A stretch of DNA of 64,000 nucleotides from Bacillota bacterium (lineage in GTDB: Bacteria; Bacillota; Clostridia; Acetivibrionales; DTU013), in NCBI GenBank assembly GCA_023433505.1, contig JAEZCO010000009.1:81378-145377 (forward strand), given 5' to 3'. The notes beneath the pieces are model-generated. The model saw nothing but the letters and a program-made list of their open reading frames with translations, was not told where the DNA came from and did no database searches. Within the stretch, counting starts at the first letter, position 1; each line of letters begins with the position of its first letter. Below, piece after piece: positions 8,854 through 16,386 of the stretch. A program made the translations under genes and the position numbers.

Positions 8854-8938
8854 CTTCAGAGTTTTTTCTCTGAAGATAAGTAAAATAACTGCCATCGGGC
8901 TTAAACTTTTTATAAGATTTAAGTCCCGGTGTTGTTTT
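8854..8938 (+). terminator. Double hairpin and terminator after S1 gene
   Basis: A perfect 8-bp stem CTTCAGAG/CTCTGAAG with a six-T loop (8854-8875) is followed by a second stem (8896-8905 with 8918-8928, one bulge) and the T-rich GTTGTTTT. The second hairpin is the likelier terminator. Confidence 0.6.
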
Positions 8939-8981
8939 ATATTTGCAGCAATAAAATTCAACGTAACACAGGAGGTACATG

Positions 8982-9449
8982 ATGCCAGACATGCTGGTCA
9001 AGCTATATGATCTTGCCGGAAAGGACACCGGTAGTGAAGAATTATTAAAGCAGGGAATTGTTCTGCGGCGGGTACTGCCGCCGGAAAAGGGCATTGTCAC
9101 GGAATGGGTGCTTAAGCACTTTGGCGACCATTGGCGCTCGGAATGCGATGTGGCCATTTCCAGAAAGCCTGTTTCATGTTTTATCGCTGTCAGGGGCAAG
9201 GAGATCCTTGGGTTCGCATGCTATGATGTCACCTGCAGGGATTTTTTCGGACCAACGGGCGTAAGTGAAGAATGCCGCGGCCTTGGTATTGGAAAGAGTC
9301 TGCTGCTGGCTTGTATGAAAGCCATGTATGAAGAGGGTTATGCCTATGCCATCATTGGCGGAGCGGGGCCTGTGGAATTTTATGCAAAATCGGTGGGTGC
9401 TGTGGTAATTGAAGGCTCGGTACCCGGAATTTTTGCCGGATTGCTGTAA
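8982..9449 (+). CDS. GNAT family N-acetyltransferase
   Basis: This protein of 155 residues contains a GNAT fold in its second half. CFIAVRGKEILGFACYDVT forms the central strands. The acetyl-CoA pyrophosphate loop is GVSEECRGLGIGKSLLLACM, matching the Q/RxxGxG/A pattern as RGLGIG. The C-terminus (AIIGGAGPVEFYAKSVGA) carries the usual late motif with Tyr. GGAGG at 8971-8975 fits the second of two adjacent ATGs (8982) better than the first. The acceptor substrate cannot be predicted. It lies alone between the S1 gene and the convergent HD-GYP gene. Confidence 0.85.
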   Translation: MPDMLVKLYDLAGKDTGSEELLKQGIVLRRVLPPEKGIVTEWVLKHFGDHWRSECDVAISRKPVSCFIAVRGKEILGFACYDVTCRDFFGPTGVSEECRGLGIGKSLLLACMKAMYEEGYAYAIIGGAGPVEFYAKSVGAVVIEGSVPGIFAGLL

Positions 9450-9510
9450 ATGGCCATGTCCCCGGAGGATAACGAGGCATCAAAAATATCCCCGCCTCTG
9501 CAGCAGGTCT

Positions 9511-10227
9511 TTATAACTGTATAAAGGAAATCTCATTGGTAAACATGGCTGCGATTTCGGGGTCAAAATTTGCTCCGCTGGTATACCGTATGAATTCTAT
9601 TGCCTCGGTATGCGATTGTGCCTTGCGGTATGGCCTGTCGGAGGTTATTGCATCGTAAACGTCCGCGATGGAGATTATTCTTGCAAAAATATCGATGTTT
9701 TCCTGTTTTATCCTGGACGGATAGCCTGAACCGTCGTATTTCTCATGGTGTTGCAGTATTCCGGGGAGCGAGGCCTCCGGAATGCTGAGCTTTTCTTTTG
9801 CATAAAGGTATCCCTTGGTCGTATGTGTCTTTATCAATGCAAATTCAAAATCGGTGAGCATGGTTTTTTTATTCAATATTTTCTTCGGGATTAAGGTTTT
9901 GCCGATATCATGAAACAGGGCTGAATTCCCCAGGTCATGAAGCCGGTTTTTATCAAGGCCGAGGGCGGAGCCCAGGGCGATGGATAAAAGGAAAACATTA
10001 ATACTGTGGGTAAAGGTATATTTGTCATAAGCGTTCAGCGAGGACAGACAAGAGAGGGAAGCCCTGTTATTTTTGACGGATTCAAGTATTTCGCCGGCAT
10101 AATCCGTGTTGAGAGATACCTTATCCAGTGAATATTTGCACCTAAAAACCGATATTGTTTCCAGCATGGCATTGATGACACTGGTATGTATATTGTTGAT
10201 TTTCACGTGAGCATTACCTTTCTTCAA
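9511..10227 (-). CDS. HD-GYP c-di-GMP phosphodiesterase
   Basis: This protein of up to 238 residues has an HD-GYP domain over residues 50-230. Its metal-ligand motif is FHDIGK, followed by HHEKYDGSGYPS, which contains both the second His pair and the GYP signature. Such enzymes open c-di-GMP to pGpG or GMP. There is no sensor domain; the first 50 residues are unassigned. Two starts are possible: TTG at 10227, or GTG at 10206 with AAAGGT 9 bases upstream, which is slightly better. Its leader carries a GEMM-I riboswitch, so expression should respond to the level of its own substrate. Two GGDEF genes in the same window point to an active c-di-GMP network. Confidence 0.92.
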   Translation of the reverse strand: MKKGNAHVKINNIHTSVINAMLETISVFRCKYSLDKVSLNTDYAGEILESVKNNRASLSCLSSLNAYDKYTFTHSINVFLLSIALGSALGLDKNRLHDLGNSALFHDIGKTLIPKKILNKKTMLTDFEFALIKTHTTKGYLYAKEKLSIPEASLPGILQHHEKYDGSGYPSRIKQENIDIFARIISIADVYDAITSDRPYRKAQSHTEAIEFIRYTSGANFDPEIAAMFTNEISFIQL

Positions 10228-10329
10228 AAGCCAAAACTGACCCTCTAAAGAAGCGCAGCCACATTTGCCTGATAAAGAAGCCGTTATTTCTTAACAAAAC
10301 AATGAGCATGACTCTATCATTACACATTT

Positions 10330-10408
10330 GGCAGCCCGTCCATCCTGGCTTTTACACTTTAGATACGTGGCTTTGCGTCCCTAACTTTCGATAAGTTTGC
10401 CTTGTCAG
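10330..10408 (-). ncRNA. Cyclic-di-GMP-I (GEMM-I) riboswitch aptamer
   Basis: Read on the minus strand, this stretch holds the conserved GEMM-I blocks in order. GGCAAAC is at 10395-10401, followed by a stem capped by a GAAA tetraloop. GGGACGCAAAGCCACG comes next, then CTAA, and the closing arm GGACGGGCTGCC ends near 10330. It lies between a promoter at 10479-10506 and the HD-GYP gene it should control. The expression platform is unclear; a weak AATGA/TCATT stem followed by GTTTTGTT lies just downstream. Whether binding turns the gene on or off cannot be told from sequence. Confidence 0.88.
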
Positions 10409-10478
10409 TTGTGTGCTGTTCTATGAGATTTTATAGTCCCAGATTACTAACATGCGATGGTAATCTTGTCCTAGAACC

Positions 10479-10506
10479 ATTATACACATCCCGTATAAAA
10501 ATTCAA
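10479..10506 (-). promoter_or_regulatory. SigA-type promoter for riboswitch and HD-GYP gene
   Basis: On the minus strand TTGAAT (complement of 10501-10506) and TATAAT (complement of 10479-10484) are separated by 16 bases. Between this promoter and the aptamer is a 7-bp stem AGATTAC/GTAATCT (10441-10467). Confidence 0.7.
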
Positions 10507-10537
10507 CAATTTTGTATACTTTTGTATATAAAATTGT
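10506..10537. promoter_or_regulatory. 32-bp palindrome in divergent promoter region
   Basis: Two 14-base arms (10506-10519 and 10524-10537) are inverted copies with one mismatch around a TTTT centre. The element abuts the -35 box of the HD-GYP promoter and lies 140 bases before the divergent 10679 gene, a good place for an operator. The binding protein is unknown. Confidence 0.5.
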
Positions 10538-10678
10538 CGAATGCAGATAATAATTAAAGAAATATGGCTAAAAAGTCAATATAAAGGAATAAATTTACAA
10601 CGAACAATGGACATATATTAATAAAATATGATAAAATATGATAAAATATTCCTGATTCGTTATGAGGGAGATCGTACT

Positions 10679-11029
10679 ATGAATGATATTTCCAACCAAT
10701 CCAGGAAAGCTGAGATCATTATGAGGCTTTCCGAATTTGAAATGCCTCCAATGCAGGATGTCCTGATTGTCGGCATAAAAGCGCCAATCGGGCCTGAGGC
10801 TGCTCGAAGGATGGTTGACATACTTTCACCGGAGCAGTATGAAATTGTACAGGTAAATCACCCCGTGATTGAAGCTGTCGTTATAAGAAAATCACTGACC
10901 AATATGATTGAAAAGGATAAGCTGATTTCGCTGATATTGGATGAGGGAGGAAAAATCGCTAACGAATCCACAATCATTAAGGCGCATATTAATATTGTAT
11001 TAGAGGTTAGCAAAACAATGGAACTATGA
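10679..11029 (+). CDS. Conserved small protein coupled to CBS-GGDEF gene, unknown function
   Basis: I do not recognise this 116-residue protein. It is predicted to be soluble and mixed alpha/beta, with a central strand-rich part (DVLIVGIKAPIGPEAARRMV, YEIVQVNHPVIEAVVIRKS). It has no membrane segment, signal peptide or cysteines. A reading from ATG at 10628 would add 17 residues, but GAGGGAG at 10664-10670 marks the ATG at 10679. Its stop overlaps the start of the CBS-GGDEF gene (ATGATAG), so the two are translationally coupled and probably work together in c-di-GMP signalling. Upstream are a likely promoter (TTTACA at 10594 with TATTAAT at 10616) and three tandem copies of ATAAAATATG (10621-10650). 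Confidence 0.7.
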   Translation: MNDISNQSRKAEIIMRLSEFEMPPMQDVLIVGIKAPIGPEAARRMVDILSPEQYEIVQVNHPVIEAVVIRKSLTNMIEKDKLISLILDEGGKIANESTIIKAHINIVLEVSKTMEL

Positions 11030-11889
11030 TAGTTCGTGTTTCAGATATTATGAAAAAAGATATACAGACCATCGACTTTTATGATGGACTTGTAAAAGCG
11101 GAAAGATTAATAAACGGCAATCATCTGGAATGCCTGCCGGTGATGAAGGATGGCGTTATGGTGGGTACCCTGGCGTTGAAGGATATATCAAAAGCTCATC
11201 CCAACAGGATTGTCGCAGATGCGATGAATAGAAATATCCTATCCGTTTCTTCCGGGACATCCATCTGGAAAGCAAGGAAAATGCTGGAGGAGAATAGCAT
11301 AGATATACTGCCGGTTGTCGATGACGATGAACTTGTAGGACTTATTACACAGGCGGAACTGCTTTTCGAGCTGGGAAAGCATTTTGACCTTTTGACCGGG
11401 CTATACAGGAGCGATTATCTATATTACCAGGGGATGGAGCTCCTTGCCAAAGGAAATGAAATATCGGTAATTTTCATTGACCTGAACAAGTTCGGTACCG
11501 TTGACAAGGAGTATGGACATACCCAGGGCGACGTGATACTCAAAGAATTGGGAACGCTGCTCAACAACAATTCTCCCGCGGACACTTATCTTTGCCGGTA
11601 TGGAGGAGATGAATTTGTTCTATTAACTCCCTATGACCCGGATAAATGTGCGATACTGGCTGAAAATCTTATCAAGGCAATTGCCGGCAATATTTTCAGC
11701 AACAATCTCTTTATAACCGCATCGGCAGGAATCGCCGGGGGAAGAAGGCAGAAAGAAAGATCCTATGTGTCGCCGGACATTATCTCTGACTTAATCAACA
11801 TGGCAAGCCTGGCTTCGACAAATGCAAAAAGAGAAAAGAAAAATATCGTTGTTGCAAAGAGTTTTACTACTTGCGAAGATATCGCGTGA
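11026..11889 (+). CDS. CBS-domain diguanylate cyclase
   Basis: This 287-residue protein has two N-terminal CBS repeats (residues 1-60 and 62-118, with VSDIMKKDIQTID and VADAMNRNILSVSSGTS). A GGDEF domain follows (about 125-285) with the intact motif RYGGDEF near residue 193. CBS pairs usually bind adenosine nucleotides, so the cyclase may respond to energy state or to c-di-AMP; this is inference. The inhibitory-site position reads SPAD and lacks the Arg, so feedback inhibition is probably absent. It is coupled to the upstream 116-residue protein by a four-base overlap, and a tRNA-Leu promoter begins 65 bases after its stop codon. Confidence 0.9.
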   Translation: MIVRVSDIMKKDIQTIDFYDGLVKAERLINGNHLECLPVMKDGVMVGTLALKDISKAHPNRIVADAMNRNILSVSSGTSIWKARKMLEENSIDILPVVDDDELVGLITQAELLFELGKHFDLLTGLYRSDYLYYQGMELLAKGNEISVIFIDLNKFGTVDKEYGHTQGDVILKELGTLLNNNSPADTYLCRYGGDEFVLLTPYDPDKCAILAENLIKAIAGNIFSNNLFITASAGIAGGRRQKERSYVSPDIISDLINMASLASTNAKREKKNIVVAKSFTTCEDIA

Positions 11890-11953
11890 ACACACTAAGC
11901 GAATTGTCCGGCCAATGGCAGTTCGTAACACATATTACCAGGCGAAAAAACAC

Positions 11954-11982
11954 TTGACACTGCAAACCGTTGGTGTTACTAT
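11954..11982 (+). promoter_or_regulatory. Promoter of tRNA-Leu
   Basis: A consensus TTGACA (11954-11959) and TACTAT (11977-11982) are 17 bases apart, with the tRNA starting 12 bases after the -10 box. Confidence 0.8.
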
Positions 11983-11994
11983 ATTTATACACGT

Positions 11995-12082
11995 GCCGAA
12001 GTGGCGGAACTGGCAGACGCACAGGACTTAAAATCCTGCGGCCCTTAAAGCCGTACCGGTTCGATTCCGGTCTCCGGCACCA
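11995..12082 (+). tRNA. tRNA-Leu (anticodon TAA)
   Basis: This is an 88-base class II tRNA with a long variable arm and an encoded CCA end. The anticodon stem CAGGA/TCCTG encloses the loop CTTAAAA, giving anticodon TAA at 12029-12031, which reads UUA. The acceptor stem GCCGAAG/CTCCGGC has one A-C mismatch. The T loop is GGTTCGATTCC, as usual. It has its own promoter and terminator. Confidence 0.95.
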
Positions 12083-12083
12083 A

Positions 12084-12110
12084 AAAATCAGGGTTAACAG
12101 CCCTGATTTT
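12084..12110 (+). terminator. Terminator after tRNA-Leu
   Basis: A perfect 10-bp stem, AAAATCAGGG/CCCTGATTTT (12084-12093 with 12101-12110), ends in a T run directly after the CCA end. Confidence 0.9.
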
Positions 12111-12160
12111 TGTATTTGCTGCGAAGGAATCGGATGTGAAAAATTGTTAATATAAAACTC

Positions 12161-12189
12161 TTGACTTAATGTAAACGGTGTGTTATTCT
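12161..12189 (+). promoter_or_regulatory. Promoter of tRNA-fMet
   Basis: TTGACT (12161-12166) and TATTCT (12184-12189) are 17 bases apart. A 7-bp TGGTGGT/ACCACCA hairpin lies in the leader before the tRNA (about 12207-12229) and may take part in processing. Confidence 0.75.
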
Positions 12190-12249
12190 ATTTAGGCGCA
12201 GTAAGTGGTGGTGCAAACGAACCACCAAAGCGAGGCAATTTTTATATAT

Positions 12250-12330
<81 letters not shown>

Positions 12331-12331
<1 letters not shown>

Positions 12332-12362
12332 AACCCTAGGGATATAAAAATCTCTAGGGTTT
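12331..12362 (+). terminator. Terminator after tRNA-fMet
   Basis: The stem AAACCCTAG/CTAGGGTTT (12331-12339 with 12354-12362) begins at the end of the 50-bp repeat, so it was probably brought by the islet. Confidence 0.8.
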
Positions 12363-12678
12363 CTTACTAATGAGTTTGAGGCATCTGTGTGCTTAAGCAC
12401 ATGGGGAATGAACTTAGAAAGATAATATTTTAATGGTGCCAAATTGGCGAAGAGTTTAAATAACAACACGGGTTGCTTTGTTTTTTACGGTTTTCCAGTG
12501 TTAGATGTTCCATTCTTTTGACGCCCCAGAATGCTATGATATTGAACATTTTTGATTAATATAAATGAAAAACTCTGTGTATGAATATATGTAAATTCGT
12601 GGTACACTTATAATAATAGCAGTGTGAAAATTGACTGTTTAATTTGCTTTTTACTTTATATCAGGGAGCTTTGGCTGT

Positions 12679-12906
12679 ATGATAAATAGACAACAAATAA
12701 ATCTTGTTAATTATATGGTGGTATGTGTTAATGAATTTGCTTTTCGATTTAATTTGAGCAGTAAAGATGCCTTCGATTATCTGAATAGACATAATGGGAT
12801 TAGCTTCTTAATGGAGAATTATGAAATCGAGCATACACTCAGCATAGGAGATGCTATTGATGATATGGTGATGGTATGCAAAAAAAATGGGGGATATCTC
12901 TCATGA
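12679..12906 (+). CDS. DUF3791 family protein
   Basis: This 75-residue protein matches the DUF3791 pattern: a helix with NYMVVCVNEFAFRFNLSSKDAFDYLNRHNGISFLMENYEIEH split around residues 10-52, and a C-terminal helix (DAIDDMVMVCKKNGG). Family members are nearly always next to a DUF3990 gene, as here, and the pair is widespread in gut and anaerobic Firmicutes. Its stop (TGA) overlaps the ATG of the next gene, so the two are coupled. The biochemical role is not known; a toxin-antitoxin relation is suggested only by the compact paired arrangement. AGGGAG lies 8 bases before the ATG. Confidence 0.82.
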   Translation: MINRQQINLVNYMVVCVNEFAFRFNLSSKDAFDYLNRHNGISFLMENYEIEHTLSIGDAIDDMVMVCKKNGGYLS

Positions 12907-13406
12907 TACTGTATCATGGTTCTAATACGTATATTGATAAAATCGAGTTGCCAAGATGTAAACCTTTTAAGGACTTTGGAAGAGGTTTCTACTGTACTAC
13001 CATTAAAGGGCAAGCAGAATTAATGGCTAAAAGGGTTGCAGCTATATTTGCTGGTATTGCATATGTGACACAATTTGAATTGGATGAAAACATTTTTAAC
13101 GATTCTGGAATAAGAACCAGAAAATTTGAGGGACCTTCCAAGGAATGGGCTATGTTTGTGTTAAATAATAGAAATAGGTCGTTTACCCAGTCTGGAAGTA
13201 TGGAATGTAACCATGATAATAAGTATGACCTTGTGGTTGGTCCCATTGCAAATGATGATTTAGCTTTACTATTCAGGACGTTTACAAATGGGTTTATTGA
13301 TTTGGATGCCTTAATTAAAGGTATGGAATATAAAAAACTGACAGACCAGTACTCTTTCCATTCTGACAGTTCTTTGCGTTATCTCAAATCATTGGGAGGT
13401 GTTTAG
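12903..13406 (+). CDS. DUF3990 family protein, possible ADP-ribosyltransferase fold
   Basis: This 167-residue protein begins MILYHGSNTYIDKIELPRC and continues KDFGRGFYCTT...QAELMAKRVA, the signature of DUF3990. The YHGS...DFGxGFY(C/L)T pattern is shared with RES/ART-like NAD-using folds, in which the HG and the GxGFY segments line the nicotinamide pocket. Later conserved parts are YDLVVGPIANDD and the C-terminal DQYSFHSDSSLRYL. I prefer ATG 12903 over the upstream 12876 because GGGGGA sits 6 bases before it and it overlaps the upstream stop. An ADP-ribosylating activity is inference from motif resemblance. It lies between two DUF3791 genes. Confidence 0.82.
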   Translation: MILYHGSNTYIDKIELPRCKPFKDFGRGFYCTTIKGQAELMAKRVAAIFAGIAYVTQFELDENIFNDSGIRTRKFEGPSKEWAMFVLNNRNRSFTQSGSMECNHDNKYDLVVGPIANDDLALLFRTFTNGFIDLDALIKGMEYKKLTDQYSFHSDSSLRYLKSLGGV

Positions 13407-13407
13407 A

Positions 13408-13638
13408 ATGGATGTGGTTAAAGCTTTGATTGAAGGTATAACTCAGGATTTGATAATATTTATTGTTGAAGATAACGGTATTCCAATTGAAGAAGCAATG
13501 GAGGAAGTGTATAGTTCTGCTATATTTGAAAAGCTTTCTGATTGTGGAACAGGCCTTTATAGGGAAAGCGCTGCCTATGTATATGAACTGCTAAAAGATG
13601 AATTGGCAGAAGGCAAACTTATTCAGAAAGAGTTGTAA
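13408..13638 (+). CDS. Second DUF3791-like protein
   Basis: This 76-residue protein follows the DUF3990 gene by one base. It resembles the upstream DUF3791 protein in length, in its helical pattern and in the C-terminal segment (SAAYVYELLKDELAEG). In many DUF3990 loci both flanking partners belong to this family. GGGAGG lies 8 bases before the ATG at 13408. No catalytic residues, membrane segments or signal peptide are seen. Together the three genes look like one transcript of paired partner and effector proteins. Confidence 0.72.
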   Translation: MDVVKALIEGITQDLIIFIVEDNGIPIEEAMEEVYSSAIFEKLSDCGTGLYRESAAYVYELLKDELAEGKLIQKEL

Positions 13639-13839
13639 TGTGTTTTATTTGTAAGCCTAATTGGATTATTTTCTTCCCTTGCCTCAGAAATATTGATTTA
13701 TTTGTTTACGTTATATTTCCTTTATGCCTATAAATTTGGTGTGAAACGGATGAATGTTATAAACGGGAAGGTGAACGAAAAGGCAGTACTTAAGCAGTTT
13801 TAGATTGATATGGATATTTAGTATAAGAGCATGATAACA

Positions 13840-13889
13840 CTCATAACCCGAAGGTCGCAGGTCCAAATCCTGCCCCCGCAACCAAATGA
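13840..13889 (+). repeat. Right copy of 50-bp direct repeat (attR-like)
   Basis: This is a perfect copy of 12282-12331: a 3' tRNA-fMet fragment that starts in the anticodon loop and lacks the 5' half, so it cannot form a tRNA. It ends the islet. Confidence 0.9.
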
Positions 13890-13896
13890 GAAAAAG

Positions 13897-13928
13897 CTTC
13901 CAAGGCTATAAACTTTGGAAGTTTTTTT
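13897..13928 (+). terminator. Terminator after the tRNA-fMet fragment
   Basis: The stem CTTCCAA/TTGGAAG (13897-13903 with 13915-13921) is followed by seven T. It was probably the original terminator of tRNA-fMet before the islet entered. Confidence 0.75.
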
Positions 13929-14003
13929 CTTTTTACTGCAACCGTACTGCAACGGGCTTTTTCTTGTGTTTTTACACTATTAGGCTTGCACCAAGCTGAT
14001 ATT

Positions 14004-14412
14004 TTATACCTCTTGAAAACCCAAAATTATAAAAGCTGTTTGTTTTTGAGTCATATCTGCCTTGTTTTCTCCATCCTTATTGATAATAGGATAATCCGGC
14101 ACTCGTGACTCATACCAAAAACACTTTGCCCCCCTAGATCAACATTTTTATATTGAGGTGAAGATAATTCGTGATCTCCCCATTGAGTTGTCTTGTGCTT
14201 CCAGTTGCCAAAAATGCAGAATGACCAGGCCTTTCTATAACTTTATATTCTTCGCGGACTTTTTCGAGTACAAATATTTTTTCATCCTTCTTGACTATTC
14301 TGCAAGATCCTGTATTTGATAATAATACGTATTTCCAACAGTGCAGTAAATCGGCACAGTCTACGAGGAGTATTATGTTGACAAAGGCAGACAGCCCGGA
14401 ATATAATAACAT
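14004..14412 (-). pseudogene. Possible frameshifted gene of unknown function
   Basis: On the minus strand a reading frame from 14412 runs to a stop at 14134 (92 codons), with protein-like composition from residue 36 on (RIVKKDEKIFVLEKVREEYK). In the next frame the reading continues from about 14136 to a stop at 14004, with an equally protein-like stretch (KCFWYESRVPDYPIIN). A single base change near the GGGGGG run at about 14133-14138 would join them. I do not recognise the product. It lies directly outside the right islet boundary. This could also be chance coding in AT-rich DNA. Confidence 0.35.
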
Positions 14413-14512
14413 TAACGTTAAAGTGATTGTTAATGTTGCATTTCTGCAGCAGAGTGGACAAGATGATGCTAAATGATCTTGTGGTTACTCTCAGCGCGAA
14501 AAGGAGATAATA

Positions 14513-15010
14513 ATGGGATTATAAATGTAGTGTATACGATAGGATTGAAATAAAGATTGACAGCAAAAAAGCTTATGAGTTCCCCTTTATTGTCGTGGAA
14601 TTATATTGCAGCTTCCAAAGCCCCACAGGCAAAGACTATACTGCAATGTTTTTCTACAGTGGAAGCAAGAGCTGGAAATGCAGGTTTACGCCTAAGGAAG
14701 AAGGAGAATGGCAGTATAATACCTATTCGGTGAATGGCGAGGCCGGTTTTCTTACCTTGGGAAAGTTAATGGTAGCAGAGGGAGATGCAAAACCCGAAGG
14801 AATGCTGCAAGTCTGCTTCGACAGCCAATGGGGTCCGAGCTATGATAATGCACTGCTGGTCGGCGACACAATGTGTAACATCTTCGACGCCGAATATTGC
14901 GGACTGAATACCTGGGAAATCCTTGAAATGAGAAAAAAGCAAGGGTTCAATTTTATAAGAGCATATGATTCAAGTCAAACATTAAAATGCATTTCGATAG
15001 GAGAACTGAA
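14513..15010 (+). pseudogene. DUF5060-domain glycoside hydrolase N-terminal remnant, frameshifted
   Basis: The protein-like part (from about 14520) has the DUF5060 pattern found at the N-terminus of DUF4038-type glycosidases: a beta-sandwich with CRFTPKEEGEW followed by the start of a barrel (NTWEILEMRKKQGFNFIRAY). The ATG at 14513 has AAGGAG upstream, but the second codon is GGG and the frame closes at once. One base fewer would restore an open frame beginning M-D-Y-K-C-S-V-Y. At the 3' end, family similarity stops near 14975, where the frame merely overlaps the next gene. It is therefore an N-terminal fragment of a larger enzyme. Translation from the in-frame GTG at 14595 is possible but would drop the first strand. 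Confidence 0.6.
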
Positions 15011-16306
15011 ATGGAACTCAAAGTGTCTAAGAACGGACATCGCCTTGAAATGGCAGATGGAACACCTTTTTTATGGTTGGGAGATACCGAATGGGTCTTG
15101 AACAATCATAGTGACGAGCAGATCATTGAAATATTGGATGACCGGAAAGCCAAAGGCTTTTCAGTAATACAAGTGTGTGCAGTACGAGAGTGGGAGAGAA
15201 TAGTGTATACGGACGCATCCGGTGTAGAGTCCAATTTGACAGACTTATCCTGGGCAAGAACCGATTTTAATGGGAATACCCCCTTTATTAATGATGATGT
15301 CAAATTTTTGAATCCTGCTTATTGGGAGCGGTGGAGATGGATCTGCCAGCAGGTGAACCAACGGGGAATGTGTTTTGTTATCATGGCAGGAAGCCCTGGA
15401 AGAATGGAAGGCAGATGGAAATGCAGCGGGCCGGAGGAATGTTATATTTATGGGAAAAATGTAGGGACGATATTCCGGAGCTGTACCAATATTATACTCA
15501 GCCCAAGCATGGACTTTCCAGGGGACAGGGGAGTTGGGACGGAGGGCTGGCGTGCGCTTGCAAAAGGATTTAAGGACGGAATGGGAGCAGACGGTCAGGA
15601 GAAATCGATTCCTGTCCCAATGACCTATCACACCTGGCAAACCTCCTCGGTATGGTTTCACCGGGATGCATGGCTAACCTTCAACGGCGTCCAGGGGTCA
15701 CGGAATGAAGAAACGGATAATGACCGGATGATCTATCAGAGGACGCTTCAGGATTATTTGGCCAAGGAGCCTGTAAAGCCTGTCGTATGTTTGGAGGGTA
15801 GTTATGAAGAAGAAAGAAATAATGGGGGTAAATTGCCTCCGACTACAACAAGAAATGTGAGAATGCAGCTATTTTACGCCTTTTTTGCCGGAGCTTCGGG
15901 ATATACATACGGACATGTAGACAATTGGATACAGCATGAAAGTACGGAATATCTGAATTCTCCGGGAGGAAATTGGATTCCGGTTGCAAGAGACTTTTTA
16001 CTTGCCCGCAAGTGGTGGAGGTTTGTTCCTTTCCCAACGTTGATCGTAGGGGGAGAAGAGAGTGGGGATAAGAGAAAGGTAGCAGTGGTAGCCGATGATG
16101 GCAGCGAATGCTGCGTATTCTTCCCGGAACAGGATGCTGTAGAATTAAATCTGGAAGGTGTATTTAAAGAGAGCACCATGGAGATATGCTGGTTTGATCC
16201 CAGAAATGGATACACAACGGCCGGAGAAAGGATAGCACTTAAGGGGAACAGACATTTTTCACCTCCGCAGGGTTGGGAAGATGCGGTGCTTATTATTAAA
16301 TCCTAG
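15011..16306 (+). CDS. DUF4038/GH140-like glycoside hydrolase
   Basis: This 431-residue protein has two parts. Residues 1-330 form an apiosidase-like (DUF4038) TIM barrel beginning MELKVSKNGHRLEMADGTPF, with WLGDTEW at residues 24-30. The C-terminal 80 residues fit the putative collagen-binding/beta-sandwich domain, with FFPEQDAVELNLEGVF and WFDPRNGY. Related GH140 enzymes release apiose from rhamnogalacturonan II, but the domain is broader than that activity and the substrate remains open. No signal peptide is present, so it probably acts in the cytoplasm on imported oligosaccharides. The start at 15011 is supported by AGGAG 7 bases upstream. It is followed by the GH1 gene in the same orientation. 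Confidence 0.85.
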   Translation: MELKVSKNGHRLEMADGTPFLWLGDTEWVLNNHSDEQIIEILDDRKAKGFSVIQVCAVREWERIVYTDASGVESNLTDLSWARTDFNGNTPFINDDVKFLNPAYWERWRWICQQVNQRGMCFVIMAGSPGRMEGRWKCSGPEECYIYGKNVGTIFRSCTNIILSPSMDFPGDRGVGTEGWRALAKGFKDGMGADGQEKSIPVPMTYHTWQTSSVWFHRDAWLTFNGVQGSRNEETDNDRMIYQRTLQDYLAKEPVKPVVCLEGSYEEERNNGGKLPPTTTRNVRMQLFYAFFAGASGYTYGHVDNWIQHESTEYLNSPGGNWIPVARDFLLARKWWRFVPFPTLIVGGEESGDKRKVAVVADDGSECCVFFPEQDAVELNLEGVFKESTMEICWFDPRNGYTTAGERIALKGNRHFSPPQGWEDAVLIIKS

Positions 16307-16386
16307 CAGCAGGAGAGGTATTTGGCTTCAATTACTTGAGACGGGCATATTTTAAAGAAATTATACTGACGAAGGGATGTTATCGT

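Noticed and set aside
10621..10650. Three tandem ATAAAATATG units as a possible CRISPR-like or iteron array.
   Set aside because: Only three contiguous AT-rich 10-mers without spacers; more likely slippage in a promoter region.
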